Shown here one piece after another: positions 49,902 to 59,412 of a stretch of DNA of 64,000 nucleotides; the stretch's first letter is position 1; every line of letters starts with the position of its first letter. Under the pieces are notes generated by a model, which searched no databases, was not told the DNA's origin, and was given only the letters and a program-made list of their open reading frames with translations. The stretch is from positions 2,182,001-2,246,000 of the forward strand of contig NZ_AP019700.1 in the NCBI RefSeq assembly GCF_006738645.1, given 5' to 3'. The position numbers were made by a program, and so were the translations under genes. The stretch is from Stella humosa. Its GTDB lineage: Bacteria; Pseudomonadota; Alphaproteobacteria; ATCC43930; Allostellaceae.

Positions 49902-50615
49902 ATGGTCTTTACCAACCTTCGCGATGATATCGCCGCCGTGATGGCCCACGACCCCGCAGCCCGGTCGCGGCTGGAGGTCCTGCTGTGCTACCCGGGGATC
50001 CACGCGCGCATCTTCCACCGCTGGGCGAATGCGCTGTGGCGCCGCCGCTGGTGGACTTCGGCCCGTTTCGTGTCCCATGTCGGGCGCGTGGCGACGGGGA
50101 TCGAGATCCATCCCGGTGCCACGCTGGGAAAGCGCCTGTTCATCGACCATGGCATGGGCGTGGTGATCGGCGAGACGGCCGAGGTCGGCGACGACGTCAC
50201 GCTCTACCAGGGGGTGACGCTGGGCGGCACCTCGCTCGACAAGGGTAAGCGCCATCCGACGCTGGGCAACCGCGTCATCGTCGGCGCCGGGGCCAAGGTG
50301 CTGGGTCCGCTGATGATCGGCGATGGCGCGCGCATCGGCTCGAACGCCGTGGTCCTGAACGACGTGCCGGAATGCACCTCGGTCGTCGGCATCCCGGCCA
50401 AGGCGGTGAAGAGCAAGAACCCGGCCGTGCCGGATACCTTTGCCTCCTATGCCAACGTGCCGGGCGAGGTGGCCGACCCCGTGGCCCGCGCGCTGACCGA
50501 CCTGCGGGACGAGGTGTCGCGGCTGCGCTCGCGGGTGGCCGAGCTGGAATGCGCCAGCGACGACCATCGCCGCGCCTCCGAGGCGGCGTTGCGCATGGAA
50601 AGGGTGGAGCCGTGA
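49902..50615 (+). CDS. cysE: Serine O-acetyltransferase
   Basis: Acetylates serine to O-acetylserine, the committed step of cysteine synthesis. The 237-residue protein has the helical N-terminal part ('[20 protein letters not shown]', 'ALWRRRWW') and a left-handed beta-helix of hexapeptide repeats ('[19 protein letters not shown]', '[19 protein letters not shown]', '[20 protein letters not shown]'), with catalytic His in '[12 protein letters not shown]'. It is the short form common in alphaproteobacteria. Its GTGA junction with iscR makes cysteine supply part of the iron-sulfur operon. The ATG at 49902 was chosen over an upstream reading that would include the promoter region. Confidence 0.94.
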   Translation: MVFTNLRDDIAAVMAHDPAARSRLEVLLCYPGIHARIFHRWANALWRRRWWTSARFVSHVGRVATGIEIHPGATLGKRLFIDHGMGVVIGETAEVGDDVTLYQGVTLGGTSLDKGKRHPTLGNRVIVGAGAKVLGPLMIGDGARIGSNAVVLNDVPECTSVVGIPAKAVKSKNPAVPDTFASYANVPGEVADPVARALTDLRDEVSRLRSRVAELECASDDHRRASEAALRMERVEP

Positions 50616-51076
50616 AGCTCAGTACCAAGGGCCGCTATGCGGTGATGGCGATGGTCGACCTGGCCAGCCATGGCTGCGGCCGGCCGGTCGCACTCGCCGA
50701 CATCGCTGACCGGCAGGAGATCTCGCTCTCCTACTTGGAGCAGCTTTTCGCCAAGCTGCGCCGCGGCGGGCTGGTGCGCAGCGTGCGCGGGCCTGGCGGC
50801 GGCTATCTCCTGGCGCGAACCAGCGGCGAGACGCGGATTTCCGACATCATCCTGGCGGTCGACGAGCCGATCCGGGCGACGCGATGTTCGCCCGGCGTGT
50901 CGCGCGGTTGCCATTCCGACAAGAGCCGCTGCCTGACCCATGACCTGTGGGAAGAACTAGGCAACCAGATCCATCTCTATCTGAGCGCGGTCAGCCTGGC
51001 CGACGTGTGCGAGCGCCGCATCCTCGGCACCAGCGGCGTCGTCCACCATCGCGCCATCGCCGCGGCGGCGGAGTAG
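50612..51076 (+). CDS. iscR: Iron-sulfur cluster regulator IscR (Rrf2 family)
   Basis: A 154-residue Rrf2-family repressor. The winged helix is '[19 protein letters not shown]' to '[20 protein letters not shown]', with the wing '[11 protein letters not shown]'. The cluster ligands are three cysteines in '[20 protein letters not shown]' plus the conserved His, marking IscR rather than NsrR or RirA. When loaded with [2Fe-2S] it should repress the operon through the site upstream of cysE. The GTG at 50612 overlaps the cysE stop. The desulfurase gene follows after ten bases. Confidence 0.93.
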   Translation: MKLSTKGRYAVMAMVDLASHGCGRPVALADIADRQEISLSYLEQLFAKLRRGGLVRSVRGPGGGYLLARTSGETRISDIILAVDEPIRATRCSPGVSRGCHSDKSRCLTHDLWEELGNQIHLYLSAVSLADVCERRILGTSGVVHHRAIAAAAE

Positions 51077-51086
51077 GGGCAGCACC

Positions 51087-52190
51087 ATGACCGCCTATCT
51101 CGACCACAACGCGACCAGCCCGCTGCGCCCGCAGGCGCGCGATGCGATGGTGGCGGCCCTGGCCGAGTGCGGCAACCCGTCCTCTCCGCATGCCGCCGGG
51201 CGGGCGGTGCGGGCACGGGTGGAGGCGGCCCGGCGCCGGATCGCGGCTGCGTTCGACATGCCGTCGGACGCCATCGTCTTCACCAGCGGCGGCACCGAGG
51301 CGAACAACCTGGCCCTGCGCGGCACCGGCGCGGTCACCGTGCTGGTATCGGGCATCGAGCATGATTCGGTGCTGGAAGCCGCACCCCGGGCCGAGCGCAT
51401 TCCCGTCGACGGGAATGGCGTCGTCGATCTGGCCTGGCTGGAAGCGCGCCTTGCGACCGGTGGCGTCGGGCTGGTTTCGGTGATGCTGGCCAACAACGAG
51501 ACGGGCGTCATCCAGCCGGTGGCCGAGATCACCCGCCTGGCCCATCGCGAAGGCGCGCTGGTGCACGCCGACGCCACCCAGGCGGCAGGGCGGATCCCGG
51601 TATCCTTCACCGATCTCGATGTCGAACTCATGACCATCTCGGCCCACAAGCTGGGCGGGCCGCCCGGCATCGGCGCGCTGCTGATGCAGGAGGGGTTCCC
51701 ACTGCGACCATTGCTGCGCGGCGGTCGGCAGGAAAATGGGCTAAGGGCTGGCACGGAGAACGCTCCGGCGATCGCGGGCTTCGCGGCGGCGGTGGATGCC
51801 GCGGCCGCGCCGGACGCTGGTGTCGGAGTGCTGCGCGACCGGCTGGAGGGGCTGCTGCTGGCGGCCGTGCCGGAAGCGACGATCTTCGGGCGCGCCGCCG
51901 AGCGGCTGCCCAACACGATTGCCGTCGCCATGCCCGGGGTCCCGGCGGAGACGCAGGTGATGGCGCTCGACCTGGCGGGGGTAGCGGTCAGCGCCGGCGC
52001 CGCCTGTTCGTCGGGCAAGGTTCGGACGTCGCCGGTTCTGGCGGCGATGGGGGTGGATGCGGCACTCGCCCGGCAGGCGATCCGCATCAGCCTCGGTTGG
52101 AACAGCACGGCCGACGATGTCGCGCGCTGTGCCGATGCCTGGGGTGCGCTGTGGGCGCGCGCCGCCGGGCGCGCACGGGCGGCGGCCTAG
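51087..52190 (+). CDS. Cysteine desulfurase, NifS/IscS-like (first copy)
   Basis: A 367-residue class V aminotransferase-fold desulfurase that takes sulfur from cysteine. 'YLDHNATSPLRPQARDAM' is the N terminus, 'VFTSGGTEANNLAL' and 'VHADATQAAGRIPVSF' bind PLP, 'MTISAHKLGGPPGIGAL' carries the Schiff-base Lys, and 'VSAGAACSSGKVRTSPVLAAM' contains the persulfide Cys (in parts 'SAGAACSSGKVRTSPVL'). It is shorter than, and clearly different from, the IscS encoded next. Two consecutive desulfurases between iscR and iscU are unusual outside alphaproteobacteria; this copy may serve another acceptor. Confidence 0.9.
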   Translation: MTAYLDHNATSPLRPQARDAMVAALAECGNPSSPHAAGRAVRARVEAARRRIAAAFDMPSDAIVFTSGGTEANNLALRGTGAVTVLVSGIEHDSVLEAAPRAERIPVDGNGVVDLAWLEARLATGGVGLVSVMLANNETGVIQPVAEITRLAHREGALVHADATQAAGRIPVSFTDLDVELMTISAHKLGGPPGIGALLMQEGFPLRPLLRGGRQENGLRAGTENAPAIAGFAAAVDAAAAPDAGVGVLRDRLEGLLLAAVPEATIFGRAAERLPNTIAVAMPGVPAETQVMALDLAGVAVSAGAACSSGKVRTSPVLAAMGVDAALARQAIRISLGWNSTADDVARCADAWGALWARAAGRARAAA

Positions 52191-52220
52191 GGCCGGACGC
52201 GGATTTGCGAGGAGCAGGAC

Positions 52221-53465
52221 ATGCCTGAAGGCGGCACGATCGAGCGGAACGACACGGGGTATCCGATCTACCTGGATTATCAGGCGACGACGCCGACCGA
52301 CCCGCGCGTGGTCGAGGTGATGCTGCCCTACTTCACGGAGCGGTTCGGCAACCCGCATTCGCGCAACCACCGCTACGGCTGGGAGGCCGAGGACGCGGTC
52401 GAGGTCGCGCGCGGCCAGATCGCCGCGATCATCGGCGCCGACGCCAAGGAGGTCATCTACACCTCCGGCGCCACCGAATCGAACAACCTCGCCATCAAGG
52501 GCGTGGCCTACTTCCATCGCGAGAAGAAGCGCCACTTCGTGACCGTGGTGACCGAGCACAAGTGCGTGCTCGACAGCTATCGCCACCTCGAGGAGGAGGG
52601 CTTCCGCGTCACCTACCTGCCGGTGCAGCAGAACGGCCTGGTCGACCTCGACCAGCTCCGCGAAGCGATCGTGGAAGACACCGGCATGGTGTCGGTGATG
52701 GCGGTCAACAACGAGATCGGCGTCATCCAGCCGCTGGCCGAGATCGGCCGCATCTGCCGCGAGAAGGGCGTCTATTTCCATACCGACGCGGCCCAGGCGG
52801 TCGGCAAGATCCCGCTCGACGTCAACGCCATGAACATCGACCTGCTCAGCATCTCGGGCCACAAGATCTATGGGCCCAAGGGTATCGGCGCACTCTATGT
52901 CCGCCGCAAGCCGCGGGTGCGGCTGCAGCCGCTGATCACCGGCGGCGGCCAGGAGCGCGGCCTGCGCTCGGGCACGCTGCCGACGCCGCTCTGCGTCGGC
53001 CTGGGCGAGGCCTGCGCCATCGCCCAGCGCGAGATGGCCGACGAGGCCGCCCGCCTGGAGGGGCTGCGCGCCCGCTTCTACGACCAGATCACGGCGCGCC
53101 TGCCGGAGGTCTACCTGAACGGCGACACCCAGCATCGCATCCCGGGCAACCTCAACCTCAGCTTCGCCTATGTCGAGGGCGAGGGGCTGATGATGGGGAT
53201 CAAGGGGCTGTCGGTCTCGTCGGGCTCGGCCTGCACGTCGGCCTCGCTGGAGCCGTCCTACGTGCTGCGCGCGCTGGGCGTGGAGGAGGAGATGGCGCAC
53301 ACCTCGCTGCGCATCGGGCTTGGCCGCTACACCACCGAGGCCGAGGTCGACGCCGCGGTCGAGCAGATCGCCGCCAACGTCACCAAGCTGCGCGAGATGA
53401 GCCCGCTGTGGGAAATGGCGCAGGAGGGCATCGATATCCGCTCGATCAAGTGGGCGGCGCACTGA
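52221..53465 (+). CDS. iscS: Cysteine desulfurase IscS
   Basis: The housekeeping desulfurase that supplies persulfide sulfur to IscU, and also to tRNA thiolation and thiamine synthesis. The 414-residue protein has the classical order '[17 protein letters not shown]', '[17 protein letters not shown]', '[11 protein letters not shown]', '[15 protein letters not shown]', '[20 protein letters not shown]' (PLP Lys) and the mobile loop '[20 protein letters not shown]' with the catalytic Cys. It ends '[10 protein letters not shown]', like E. coli IscS. It starts 30 bases after the first desulfurase and is followed 81 bases later by iscU. Confidence 0.96.
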   Translation: MPEGGTIERNDTGYPIYLDYQATTPTDPRVVEVMLPYFTERFGNPHSRNHRYGWEAEDAVEVARGQIAAIIGADAKEVIYTSGATESNNLAIKGVAYFHREKKRHFVTVVTEHKCVLDSYRHLEEEGFRVTYLPVQQNGLVDLDQLREAIVEDTGMVSVMAVNNEIGVIQPLAEIGRICREKGVYFHTDAAQAVGKIPLDVNAMNIDLLSISGHKIYGPKGIGALYVRRKPRVRLQPLITGGGQERGLRSGTLPTPLCVGLGEACAIAQREMADEAARLEGLRARFYDQITARLPEVYLNGDTQHRIPGNLNLSFAYVEGEGLMMGIKGLSVSSGSACTSASLEPSYVLRALGVEEEMAHTSLRIGLGRYTTEAEVDAAVEQIAANVTKLREMSPLWEMAQEGIDIRSIKWAAH

Positions 53466-53546
53466 TTGCCCGCCCATTACGCACTGATCGGTTGCCACGG
53501 CCCCGCGAAGGGGCCACATCCTGCATAGGAATACGGGAGAGCTGAA

Positions 53547-53948
53547 ATGGCCTACAGCGACAAGGTCGTCGACCACTACGAGAACCCGCGCAACGTGGGC
53601 ACGCTCGACAAGAATTCCGAGGATGTGGGCACCGGCCTGGTGGGCGCGCCCGCCTGCGGCGACGTGATGAAGCTGCAGATCAAGGTGGGCGCCGGCGGGC
53701 TTATCGAGGACGCCAAGTTCAAGACCTTCGGCTGCGGCTCGGCCATCGCTTCGAGCTCGCTGGCGACCGAGTGGATCAAGGGCAAGACGCTCGACGAGGC
53801 GGCCTCCATCCGCAACACCGAGATCGCCCAGCACCTGTCGCTGCCGCCGGTCAAGATCCATTGTTCGGTTCTGGCCGAGGATGCTATCAAGGCCGCCGTC
53901 GCGGACTACCGCGCCAAGCAGCCGAAGGCCAGCGAGGCAGCCGAGTAG
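53547..53948 (+). CDS. iscU: Iron-sulfur cluster scaffold IscU
   Basis: The scaffold on which [2Fe-2S] clusters are built. The 133-residue protein keeps all three ligand cysteines: 'GAPACGDVMKLQIKV', 'KTFGCGSAIASSSLATEW' and 'VKIHCSVLAEDAIKAAV'. The 'LPPVKIHCS' segment is the HscA recognition motif (LPPVK), consistent with hscBA downstream. The N terminus 'MAYSDKVVDHYENPRNVG' is nearly invariant. ATG follows ATACGGGAGAGCTGAA. Confidence 0.97.
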   Translation: MAYSDKVVDHYENPRNVGTLDKNSEDVGTGLVGAPACGDVMKLQIKVGAGGLIEDAKFKTFGCGSAIASSSLATEWIKGKTLDEAASIRNTEIAQHLSLPPVKIHCSVLAEDAIKAAVADYRAKQPKASEAAE

Positions 53949-54002
53949 GGGCTTCTGCCCCGATCGGCCATCTGGCGACACCCTAATCTGGAGCAAGGCG
54001 AA

Positions 54003-54341
54003 ATGGCGCGACCGCAGGCCATGTTGATCACGGACGCCGCTGCCGAGCGCGTGAAGGCGCTGCTCGACGGCCGCGGCAAGCCGTCGGCCGGCATCCGCAT
54101 CGGCGTCCGCACGAAGGGCTGCTCGGGCCTGTCCTACACGCTCGAATATGCCGACGAGGCCAACAAGTTCGACGAGGTGGTCGAGGCCAAGGGTGTGCGC
54201 ATCCTGATCGACCCCAAGGCCAGCATGTTCATCATCGGCACCGAGATGGACTTCGTCGACGGCAAGCTCGAATCCGGGTTCGTCTTCAAGAACCCGAACG
54301 AGAAGGGGCGCTGCGGCTGCGGCGAATCCTTCCACGTCTGA
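54003..54341 (+). CDS. iscA: A-type iron-sulfur carrier IscA
   Basis: A 112-residue A-type carrier delivering clusters or iron to target proteins. The three cysteines are in 'RTKGCSGLSYTLEYAD' and the C-terminal 'GRCGCGESFHV'. 'NPNEKGRCGCGESF' is typical of IscA/HesB. It starts 54 bases after iscU, with GGAGCAAGGCGAA upstream. A strong hairpin follows before hscB. Confidence 0.95.
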   Translation: MARPQAMLITDAAAERVKALLDGRGKPSAGIRIGVRTKGCSGLSYTLEYADEANKFDEVVEAKGVRILIDPKASMFIIGTEMDFVDGKLESGFVFKNPNEKGRCGCGESFHV

Positions 54342-54412
54342 GCGGCGACGCAAACCCGCGCGACGACGGCCTTCTTTCGGCGATCCTGCCATCCCGCTAG
54401 ACGGAGCGAAGT

Positions 54413-54452
54413 CGAGGCCGCCCGGTGATCCCGTCCGGGCGGCCTCGATCCT
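54413..54452 (+). terminator. Perfect 13-bp hairpin between iscA and hscB
   Basis: CGAGGCCGCCCGG (54413-54425) and its exact complement (54435-54447) enclose the loop TGATCCCGT, followed by ATCCTTATTG. It ends 14 bases before the hscB ATG. It could be a partial terminator or an RNA-stability element that sets scaffold genes above chaperone genes; the poor T-run argues against full termination. Confidence 0.5.
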
Positions 54453-54461
54453 TATTGAACC

Positions 54462-55109
54462 ATGGCGACACCTGTGACCCAGACCGGCAATGCGGTTGCC
54501 CCCGTCCAGATCCAGCCCTGCTGGTCCTGCCGGGGTCCGCTGGCCGCCGACGCGGCGTTCTGCGCGACCTGTGCGGCGGTGCAGCCGCCAGGACAGGCCG
54601 ACCATTTCGCGCGGCTGGGCTTGGCGCGTCGGTTCGACATCGAGCCGGCCGCCCTCGACCGTGCGTACTTTACCCGCCAGCGCCTGTTCCACCCCGACCG
54701 CTTCGCCGGCCGTTCCGCGCGCGAGGGTGCCATCGCCGAAAGCCGTTCGGTGTCGCTGAACGCCGCCTACGAGACCCTGCGCGATCCGCTGCGCCGGGCC
54801 GGCTACCTGCTGGAACTGGCCGGGCATCCCGTGGCGGGTGATGGGGCCACGATCGCCGACCCCGAGTTGCTGGTCGAGGTGATGGAGCGCCGCGAGGCGC
54901 TGTCGGAGGCTGCCACCGCGGAGGCGGTCACGGCCATCGTCGTCGATACCCGCGAGGAAAGCCGGGCCGCCCATGCCGCGCTGGCCGCTGCCCTTGCCGA
55001 AGCCGACTATCCCGCCGCCCGCCGCCATGCGACGCGCCTGCGCTACTTGGCGAAGATCGCCGACGAGGCCCGGCGCCGGGCCGCCGACCTGGAAAGCCGC
55101 GCGGCATGA
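54462..55109 (+). CDS. hscB: Iron-sulfur J-protein cochaperone HscB with N-terminal zinc-ribbon-like motif
   Basis: A 215-residue J-domain cochaperone that brings IscU to HscA. The J domain carries the HPD motif (His77-Pro-Asp79 in 'RQRLFHPDRFAG'), and 'ESRSVSLNAAYETLRDPLRRAGYLL' (in parts 'LNAAYETLRDPLRRAGYLLE') is family-specific. The C-terminal helical part binds IscU. Before the J domain are two CxxC pairs (Cys20, Cys23, Cys34, Cys37 in 'CWSC' and 'CATC'). E. coli HscB lacks these, while eukaryotic HSC20/HSCB has a similar element. No clear ribosome site precedes the ATG; an upstream hairpin covers that region. The stop overlaps hscA. Confidence 0.93.
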   Translation: MATPVTQTGNAVAPVQIQPCWSCRGPLAADAAFCATCAAVQPPGQADHFARLGLARRFDIEPAALDRAYFTRQRLFHPDRFAGRSAREGAIAESRSVSLNAAYETLRDPLRRAGYLLELAGHPVAGDGATIADPELLVEVMERREALSEAATAEAVTAIVVDTREESRAAHAALAAALAEADYPAARRHATRLRYLAKIADEARRRAADLESRAA

Positions 55110-56998
55110 TGCTGCTTCAGATCCATGAGCCGGGCGAGACGCCACTACCGCATGAGGAACGCGGCGTGGCCGTCGGCATCGACCTCGGCACCACCAATTC
55201 CGTCGTCGCCGTCGCGACCGATGGGCGGCCGCAGGTGCTGCGCGACGCCGATGGCCGTGGCCTGGTGCCGTCGGTCGTGGCCTATGCCGATGGCGCCCCG
55301 CCCCTGGTGGGCGAGGCGGCCCGTCGCCGCCTGCTGGACGAGCCGGACCAGGTCGTTTCCTCGATCAAGCGGCTGATGGGCCGCGGTGCCGGCGAGGGCA
55401 AGGCGCTGGCCGGCACCTTGCCCTACCGCATCGCAGAGCCGGCGCCGGGCGAGGGCGGCATGGTCCGCCTGTTGGTCGGCACCCGGCGCCTGTCGCCGGT
55501 GGAGATCTCGGCCGACATCCTGGGCGCGCTGAAGGCGCGCGCGGAAGCCGCGCTCGGCCGCAGTGTCGAGCGCGCGGTCGTCACCGTGCCCGCCTATTTC
55601 GACGATGCCGCCCGCACCGCCACGCGCGACGCCGCCCGCATCGCCGGGCTGGAGGTGTTGCGCCTGGTGAACGAGCCGACGGCGGCGGCGCTTGCCTATG
55701 GGCTCGACCAGGGGGCCGAGGGCCTCTACGCGGTCTACGACCTGGGCGGCGGCACGTTCGACCTTTCCATCCTGCGACTGGAGAAGGGTGTTTTCCAGGT
55801 GCTGGCGACCGGCGGCGACGCGGCGCTGGGGGGTGACGACTTCGACCATACGGTGGCCGAGCATTTCCTGGCCCAGTCTGCGGCCACCCGGCCGACCGAG
55901 AGCGAGGCCAAGCTGGCGCTTGCCACGGCGCGCCTGGCCAAGGAGTGCCTGACGACCCAGGACAGCGGCGACTGGCGCATCGAACTGGCCGGCCAGATGC
56001 GGCAAGTGACGCTGGACCGGGGGACGCTCGATCGCCTGATCGCCCCGCTGGTCGACCGCACTGTCGCGATCTGCCGCGAGGTGATGGCAGAGGCCGCGAT
56101 CGAGCCCGCCTCCATCCAGGGCGTCGTGCTGGTCGGCGGGTCGACCCGCGTGCCGCTGGTGCGCGCGCGGGTGGAAGCGCTGTTCGGCCGCCCGCCGCTG
56201 GCCGACATCGACCCGGACGAGGTGGTGGCGCTGGGGGCGGCATTGCAGGCCGAGGCGCTGACGGTCGGCTCCGACACGCTGCTGCTGGATGTGACGCCGC
56301 TGTCGCTCGGCATCGAGACCATGGGCGGCATCGTCGAGAAGGTGATCCAGCGCAACACGCCGATCCCGGTCTCGCGCGGGCAGGAATTCACCACATACCA
56401 GGACGGGCAGGGCGGCATGCTGTTCCATGTCGTCCAGGGCGAGCGCGAGACGGTGGACGAGTGCCGCTCGCTGGCGCGCTTCGAGCTGCGCGGCATCCCG
56501 GCAATGACGGCTGGCGCCGCCCGCGTGCTGGTCACCTTCGCGGTCGATGCCGATGGCCTGCTGACGGTGTCGGCCGAGGAGAAGACGACCGGCGTGCGCC
56601 AGGCGGTCGAGGTGAAGCCGTCCTACGGACTGGCCGACGAGGAATTGATCCAGATGCTGCGCGACGGCATGGAGCATGGCGCCCGCGACATGGCGCGCCG
56701 CCTGCTGATCGAGGCGCGGGTCGAGGCGCGCCGCGTGCTGCTGGCGCTGGCAGCCGCCCGGGCCGCCGACGCCGACCTGCTGCCGGCCGAAGAAGCCACG
56801 GCGGTGGACGATCAGGTGGCCAGGCTCGAATCCCTCTTGCAGGCGGACGACCGGGACGCCATCAACAGCGCGGTCGAGGAACTGGAGCGCCGCTCGCAGC
56901 CCTTCGCCCAGCGCCGCATGGACAAGGCCATCCGCCTGGCCCTGGCCGGGCGCTCGATCGACGAGGTGTCGGCGGCGACCGCCGGCACCCGGAACTGA
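55106..56998 (+). CDS. hscA: Fe-S protein assembly Hsp70 chaperone HscA
   Basis: A 630-residue Hsp70 specialised for releasing clusters from IscU. The ATPase domain begins '[20 protein letters not shown]' and contains '[19 protein letters not shown]', '[15 protein letters not shown]', '[20 protein letters not shown]' (in parts '[19 protein letters not shown]') and '[13 protein letters not shown]'. The substrate domain has '[19 protein letters not shown]'. The N-terminal leader '[19 protein letters not shown]' is characteristic of HscA, not DnaK. It overlaps hscB by four bases. The fdx gene follows after 41 bases. Confidence 0.96.
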   Translation: MMLLQIHEPGETPLPHEERGVAVGIDLGTTNSVVAVATDGRPQVLRDADGRGLVPSVVAYADGAPPLVGEAARRRLLDEPDQVVSSIKRLMGRGAGEGKALAGTLPYRIAEPAPGEGGMVRLLVGTRRLSPVEISADILGALKARAEAALGRSVERAVVTVPAYFDDAARTATRDAARIAGLEVLRLVNEPTAAALAYGLDQGAEGLYAVYDLGGGTFDLSILRLEKGVFQVLATGGDAALGGDDFDHTVAEHFLAQSAATRPTESEAKLALATARLAKECLTTQDSGDWRIELAGQMRQVTLDRGTLDRLIAPLVDRTVAICREVMAEAAIEPASIQGVVLVGGSTRVPLVRARVEALFGRPPLADIDPDEVVALGAALQAEALTVGSDTLLLDVTPLSLGIETMGGIVEKVIQRNTPIPVSRGQEFTTYQDGQGGMLFHVVQGERETVDECRSLARFELRGIPAMTAGAARVLVTFAVDADGLLTVSAEEKTTGVRQAVEVKPSYGLADEELIQMLRDGMEHGARDMARRLLIEARVEARRVLLALAAARAADADLLPAEEATAVDDQVARLESLLQADDRDAINSAVEELERRSQPFAQRRMDKAIRLALAGRSIDEVSAATAGTRN

Positions 56999-57039
56999 AC
57001 GCGACGTCAATCCCGAACGCGACCAACGGAATCCAGCCG

Positions 57040-57378
57040 ATGCCCAAGATGACCTTCGTCGACACCGATGGCACCCCGCGCGAAGTCGACGCGCCGGTCG
57101 GCCTCTCCGTGCTCGAGATCGCGCACCGCAACAATATCGACCTGGAGGGCGCCTGCGAGGGCTCGCTCGCCTGCTCGACCTGCCATGTCGTCGTCGACCA
57201 GGAATGGTTCGAGCTGCTGCAGGAGCCGACCGAGGACGAGGAGGACATGCTCGACCTCGCCTTCGGCCTGACCCATACCTCGCGGCTCGGCTGCCAGATC
57301 ATCATGCGCGACGAGCTGGACGGGCTGAAGGTGAAGCTGCCGTCGGCGACCCGCAACATGATGGTCGACAAGCGGTAG
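57040..57378 (+). CDS. fdx: ISC-type [2Fe-2S] ferredoxin
   Basis: A 112-residue adrenodoxin-type ferredoxin that gives electrons for cluster assembly. The ligands are Cys in '[17 protein letters not shown]' (Cx5Cx2C) and the fourth Cys in '[10 protein letters not shown]'. '[20 protein letters not shown]' is a hallmark of ISC and mitochondrial ferredoxins. The ATG at 57040 ('[11 protein letters not shown]') gives the family length; upstream frame is a read-through of hscA in another phase. iscX starts ten bases after its stop. Confidence 0.96.
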   Translation: MPKMTFVDTDGTPREVDAPVGLSVLEIAHRNNIDLEGACEGSLACSTCHVVVDQEWFELLQEPTEDEEDMLDLAFGLTHTSRLGCQIIMRDELDGLKVKLPSATRNMMVDKR

Positions 57379-57387
57379 GACCGGCCG

Positions 57388-57594
57388 ATGGCCCGCAAGC
57401 TGCGCTGGACCGACGTGGCCGATATCGCCATCGAGCTGGAGGAGGCGCGTCCCGACGCCGATGTCGTGAACCTGCGCTTCACCGACCTGTGGCGCTGGGT
57501 GCAGGAGCTGCCGGACTTCGCCGACGACCCGCAGAAGTCCAACGAGAAGATCCTGGAGGCCATCCAGATGGCGTGGCTCGATGAGCGGAGCTGA
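57388..57594 (+). CDS. iscX: IscX (YfhJ), ISC accessory protein
   Basis: A small acidic 68-residue protein that binds IscS and tunes sulfur transfer according to iron. The fold-defining segments are 'LRWTDVADIAIELEEARPDA', 'VNLRFTDLWRWVQELPDF' and '[16 protein letters not shown]', close to E. coli IscX throughout. Its end overlaps the tenA start by 14 bases, so the operon continues into thiamine and tRNA genes. Confidence 0.95.
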   Translation: MARKLRWTDVADIAIELEEARPDADVVNLRFTDLWRWVQELPDFADDPQKSNEKILEAIQMAWLDERS

Positions 57595-58279
57595 CATCCT
57601 GATCGGCCCGGCGGATGGCCTGTTGCAGCGCCTGCGCGGCGCCTGCATCGGCGACTGGCGCGCCTACACCCGCCATCGGTTCGTGCTGGAGCTGGCCGCG
57701 GGCACGCTGCCGGAGGAGAGCTTTCGCCATTACCTGATCCAGGACTACCTGTTCCTGATCCAGTTCGCGCGGGCCTATGCGCTGGCGGCCTACAAGGCCG
57801 ACGACGTCGCCGACATCCGTCAGGCCGCCAAGTCGCTGGCCAACATCGTCGACGGCGAGACCAGCCTGCATGTGCGCTTCTGCGCGCGCTGGGGCATCCC
57901 CGAGGCCGATATCCTGCGCGCGCCGGAAGCGACCGCGACCATGGCCTACACGCGCTATGTGCTGGAGCGGGGGATGGCGGGCGACCTGCTCGACCTGCTG
58001 GTGGCGCTGGCACCCTGCATCGTGGGCTATGCCGAGATCGCGCGCGAGCGCATGGCCGACCCGGCGACGGTGGTGGACGGCAACCCCTACCGCGAGTGGC
58101 TGGAGATGTATTCCGGCGCCGAGTATGGCGCGGTCGCCGAGGGGGCGGCACAGGCACTCGACCGGCATTTCGCCCGCCGCGGCGGCCCCGGTCGCATGGC
58201 GGGGCTGGAGGCGACCTTCCGCTCGGCGACGCGGCTGGAAGGACAGTTCTGGCAGATGGGCCTCGACCGGTCGATGTGA
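57581..58279 (+). CDS. tenA: TenA-family thiaminase II / aminopyrimidine aminohydrolase
   Basis: A 232-residue TenA protein, which in most bacteria salvages thiamine pyrimidine by hydrolysing aminomethylpyrimidine products. '[20 protein letters not shown]' is the family core. The nucleophilic Cys is in '[15 protein letters not shown]', and the C-terminal Glu in '[12 protein letters not shown]' is in the expected place. It overlaps iscX by 14 bases and mnmA by one base. Its place in an isc operon suggests coordination of thiamine synthesis, which also consumes IscS sulfur, with cluster assembly. Confidence 0.91.
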   Translation: MSGADILIGPADGLLQRLRGACIGDWRAYTRHRFVLELAAGTLPEESFRHYLIQDYLFLIQFARAYALAAYKADDVADIRQAAKSLANIVDGETSLHVRFCARWGIPEADILRAPEATATMAYTRYVLERGMAGDLLDLLVALAPCIVGYAEIARERMADPATVVDGNPYREWLEMYSGAEYGAVAEGAAQALDRHFARRGGPGRMAGLEATFRSATRLEGQFWQMGLDRSM

Positions 58280-59397
58280 TGGACGGGATCGACCTCGGCA
58301 TTCCCAAGCCGCGCGGGGCCACCCGCGTGGTCGTCGCCATGTCGGGCGGCGTCGACAGCTCGGTCACGGCCGGGCTGCTGAAGGAGGCCGGCTATGACAC
58401 GATCGGCGTCACGCTGCAGCTTTATGACCACGGGCAGGCCGTGGCCAAGCCGGGCGCGTGCTGCGCCGGGCAGGATATCCGCGACGCGCGCCGGGTCGCA
58501 GAGCGCCTCGGCATGCCGCACTATGTGCTGGATTTCGAGGAGCGGTTTCGCCGGGCCGTGATCGACGACTTCGCGGATGCCTACGTGGCCGGCGAGACGC
58601 CGATCCCCTGCGTGCGCTGCAACCAGCGGGTCAAGTTCCGCGACCTGCTGGACGTTGCCCGCGACCTGGGGGCGGACGCGCTGGCGACCGGCCATTATGT
58701 CCGCCGCAGCGTCGGTCCGGACGGGGCGGAGCTGCGCTGCGCCAGCGACGCCGCGCGCGACCAGAGCTACTTCATGTTCGCGACGACGCCGGAACAGCTC
58801 GACTTCCTGCGCTTCCCGCTGGGCGACCTGGACAAGGACACGACCAGGCGCCATGCCGCCCGCCTCGACCTGGCGGTCGCCGACAAGCCCGACAGCCAGG
58901 ACATCTGCTTCGTGCCGACCGGCGGCTACGCCGCGGTGGTGGAGCGGCTGCGGCCGGGTGCGGTCGAGCCGGGCGACATCGTCCATGTCGACGGCACGGT
59001 GCTTGGCCGCCATGACGGCATCATCCGCTACACCGTGGGCCAGCGCCGGGGCCTTGGCATCGGCGGCCGATCGGATGCCGACGACCCGCTCTACGTCGTG
59101 CGGCTGGATGCCGGCCGCCATCGCGTCATCGTCGGGCCGCGCGCCGCCCTGGCCGTCGACCGGGTCGAGGTGCGCGACGTTTCCTGGCTGGTGGCACCGC
59201 CGTCGGCGGCACTGGCCGTCGGCGTCAAGCTGCGGTCGGCCCAGTCGCCGGCACGGGCGCGGGTCGAGGCGGCGGCGGCCGGCCGAGCCGTCCTCCATCT
59301 CGACCAGCCGCAGTTCGGCGTGGCCCCGGGCCAGGCGGCCGTCTTCTATGACGGCGACCGGGTGCTGGGCGGCGGCTGGATCGCGGCTGCCGGCTGA
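58279..59397 (+). CDS. mnmA: tRNA-uridine 2-sulfurtransferase MnmA
   Basis: Thiolates U34 of the tRNAs for Glu, Gln and Lys using sulfur originally from IscS. The 372-residue protein has the PP-loop '[18 protein letters not shown]', first catalytic Cys in '[14 protein letters not shown]', 'LATGHYVRR', '[14 protein letters not shown]', and the second Cys in '[13 protein letters not shown]'. The C-terminal beta domain ('[13 protein letters not shown]') binds tRNA. It is the last gene of the isc transcript. The ATG overlaps the tenA stop by one base; a GTG one codon earlier is the alternative. Confidence 0.95.
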   Translation: MDGIDLGIPKPRGATRVVVAMSGGVDSSVTAGLLKEAGYDTIGVTLQLYDHGQAVAKPGACCAGQDIRDARRVAERLGMPHYVLDFEERFRRAVIDDFADAYVAGETPIPCVRCNQRVKFRDLLDVARDLGADALATGHYVRRSVGPDGAELRCASDAARDQSYFMFATTPEQLDFLRFPLGDLDKDTTRRHAARLDLAVADKPDSQDICFVPTGGYAAVVERLRPGAVEPGDIVHVDGTVLGRHDGIIRYTVGQRRGLGIGGRSDADDPLYVVRLDAGRHRVIVGPRAALAVDRVEVRDVSWLVAPPSAALAVGVKLRSAQSPARARVEAAAAGRAVLHLDQPQFGVAPGQAAVFYDGDRVLGGGWIAAAG

Positions 59398-59412
59398 AAG
59401 ATCACCTGGAAA

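Noticed and set aside
51741-55145. 1134-residue minus-strand frame over the isc operon
   Set aside because: It is antisense to five well-supported genes and arises because high-GC codon bias removes stops from the opposite frame; its Arg/Ala/Gly/Gln-rich translation has no family features.
55145-57010. 621-residue minus-strand frame opposite hscA
   Set aside because: Same GC-driven artefact; hscA on the plus strand has every Hsp70 motif.
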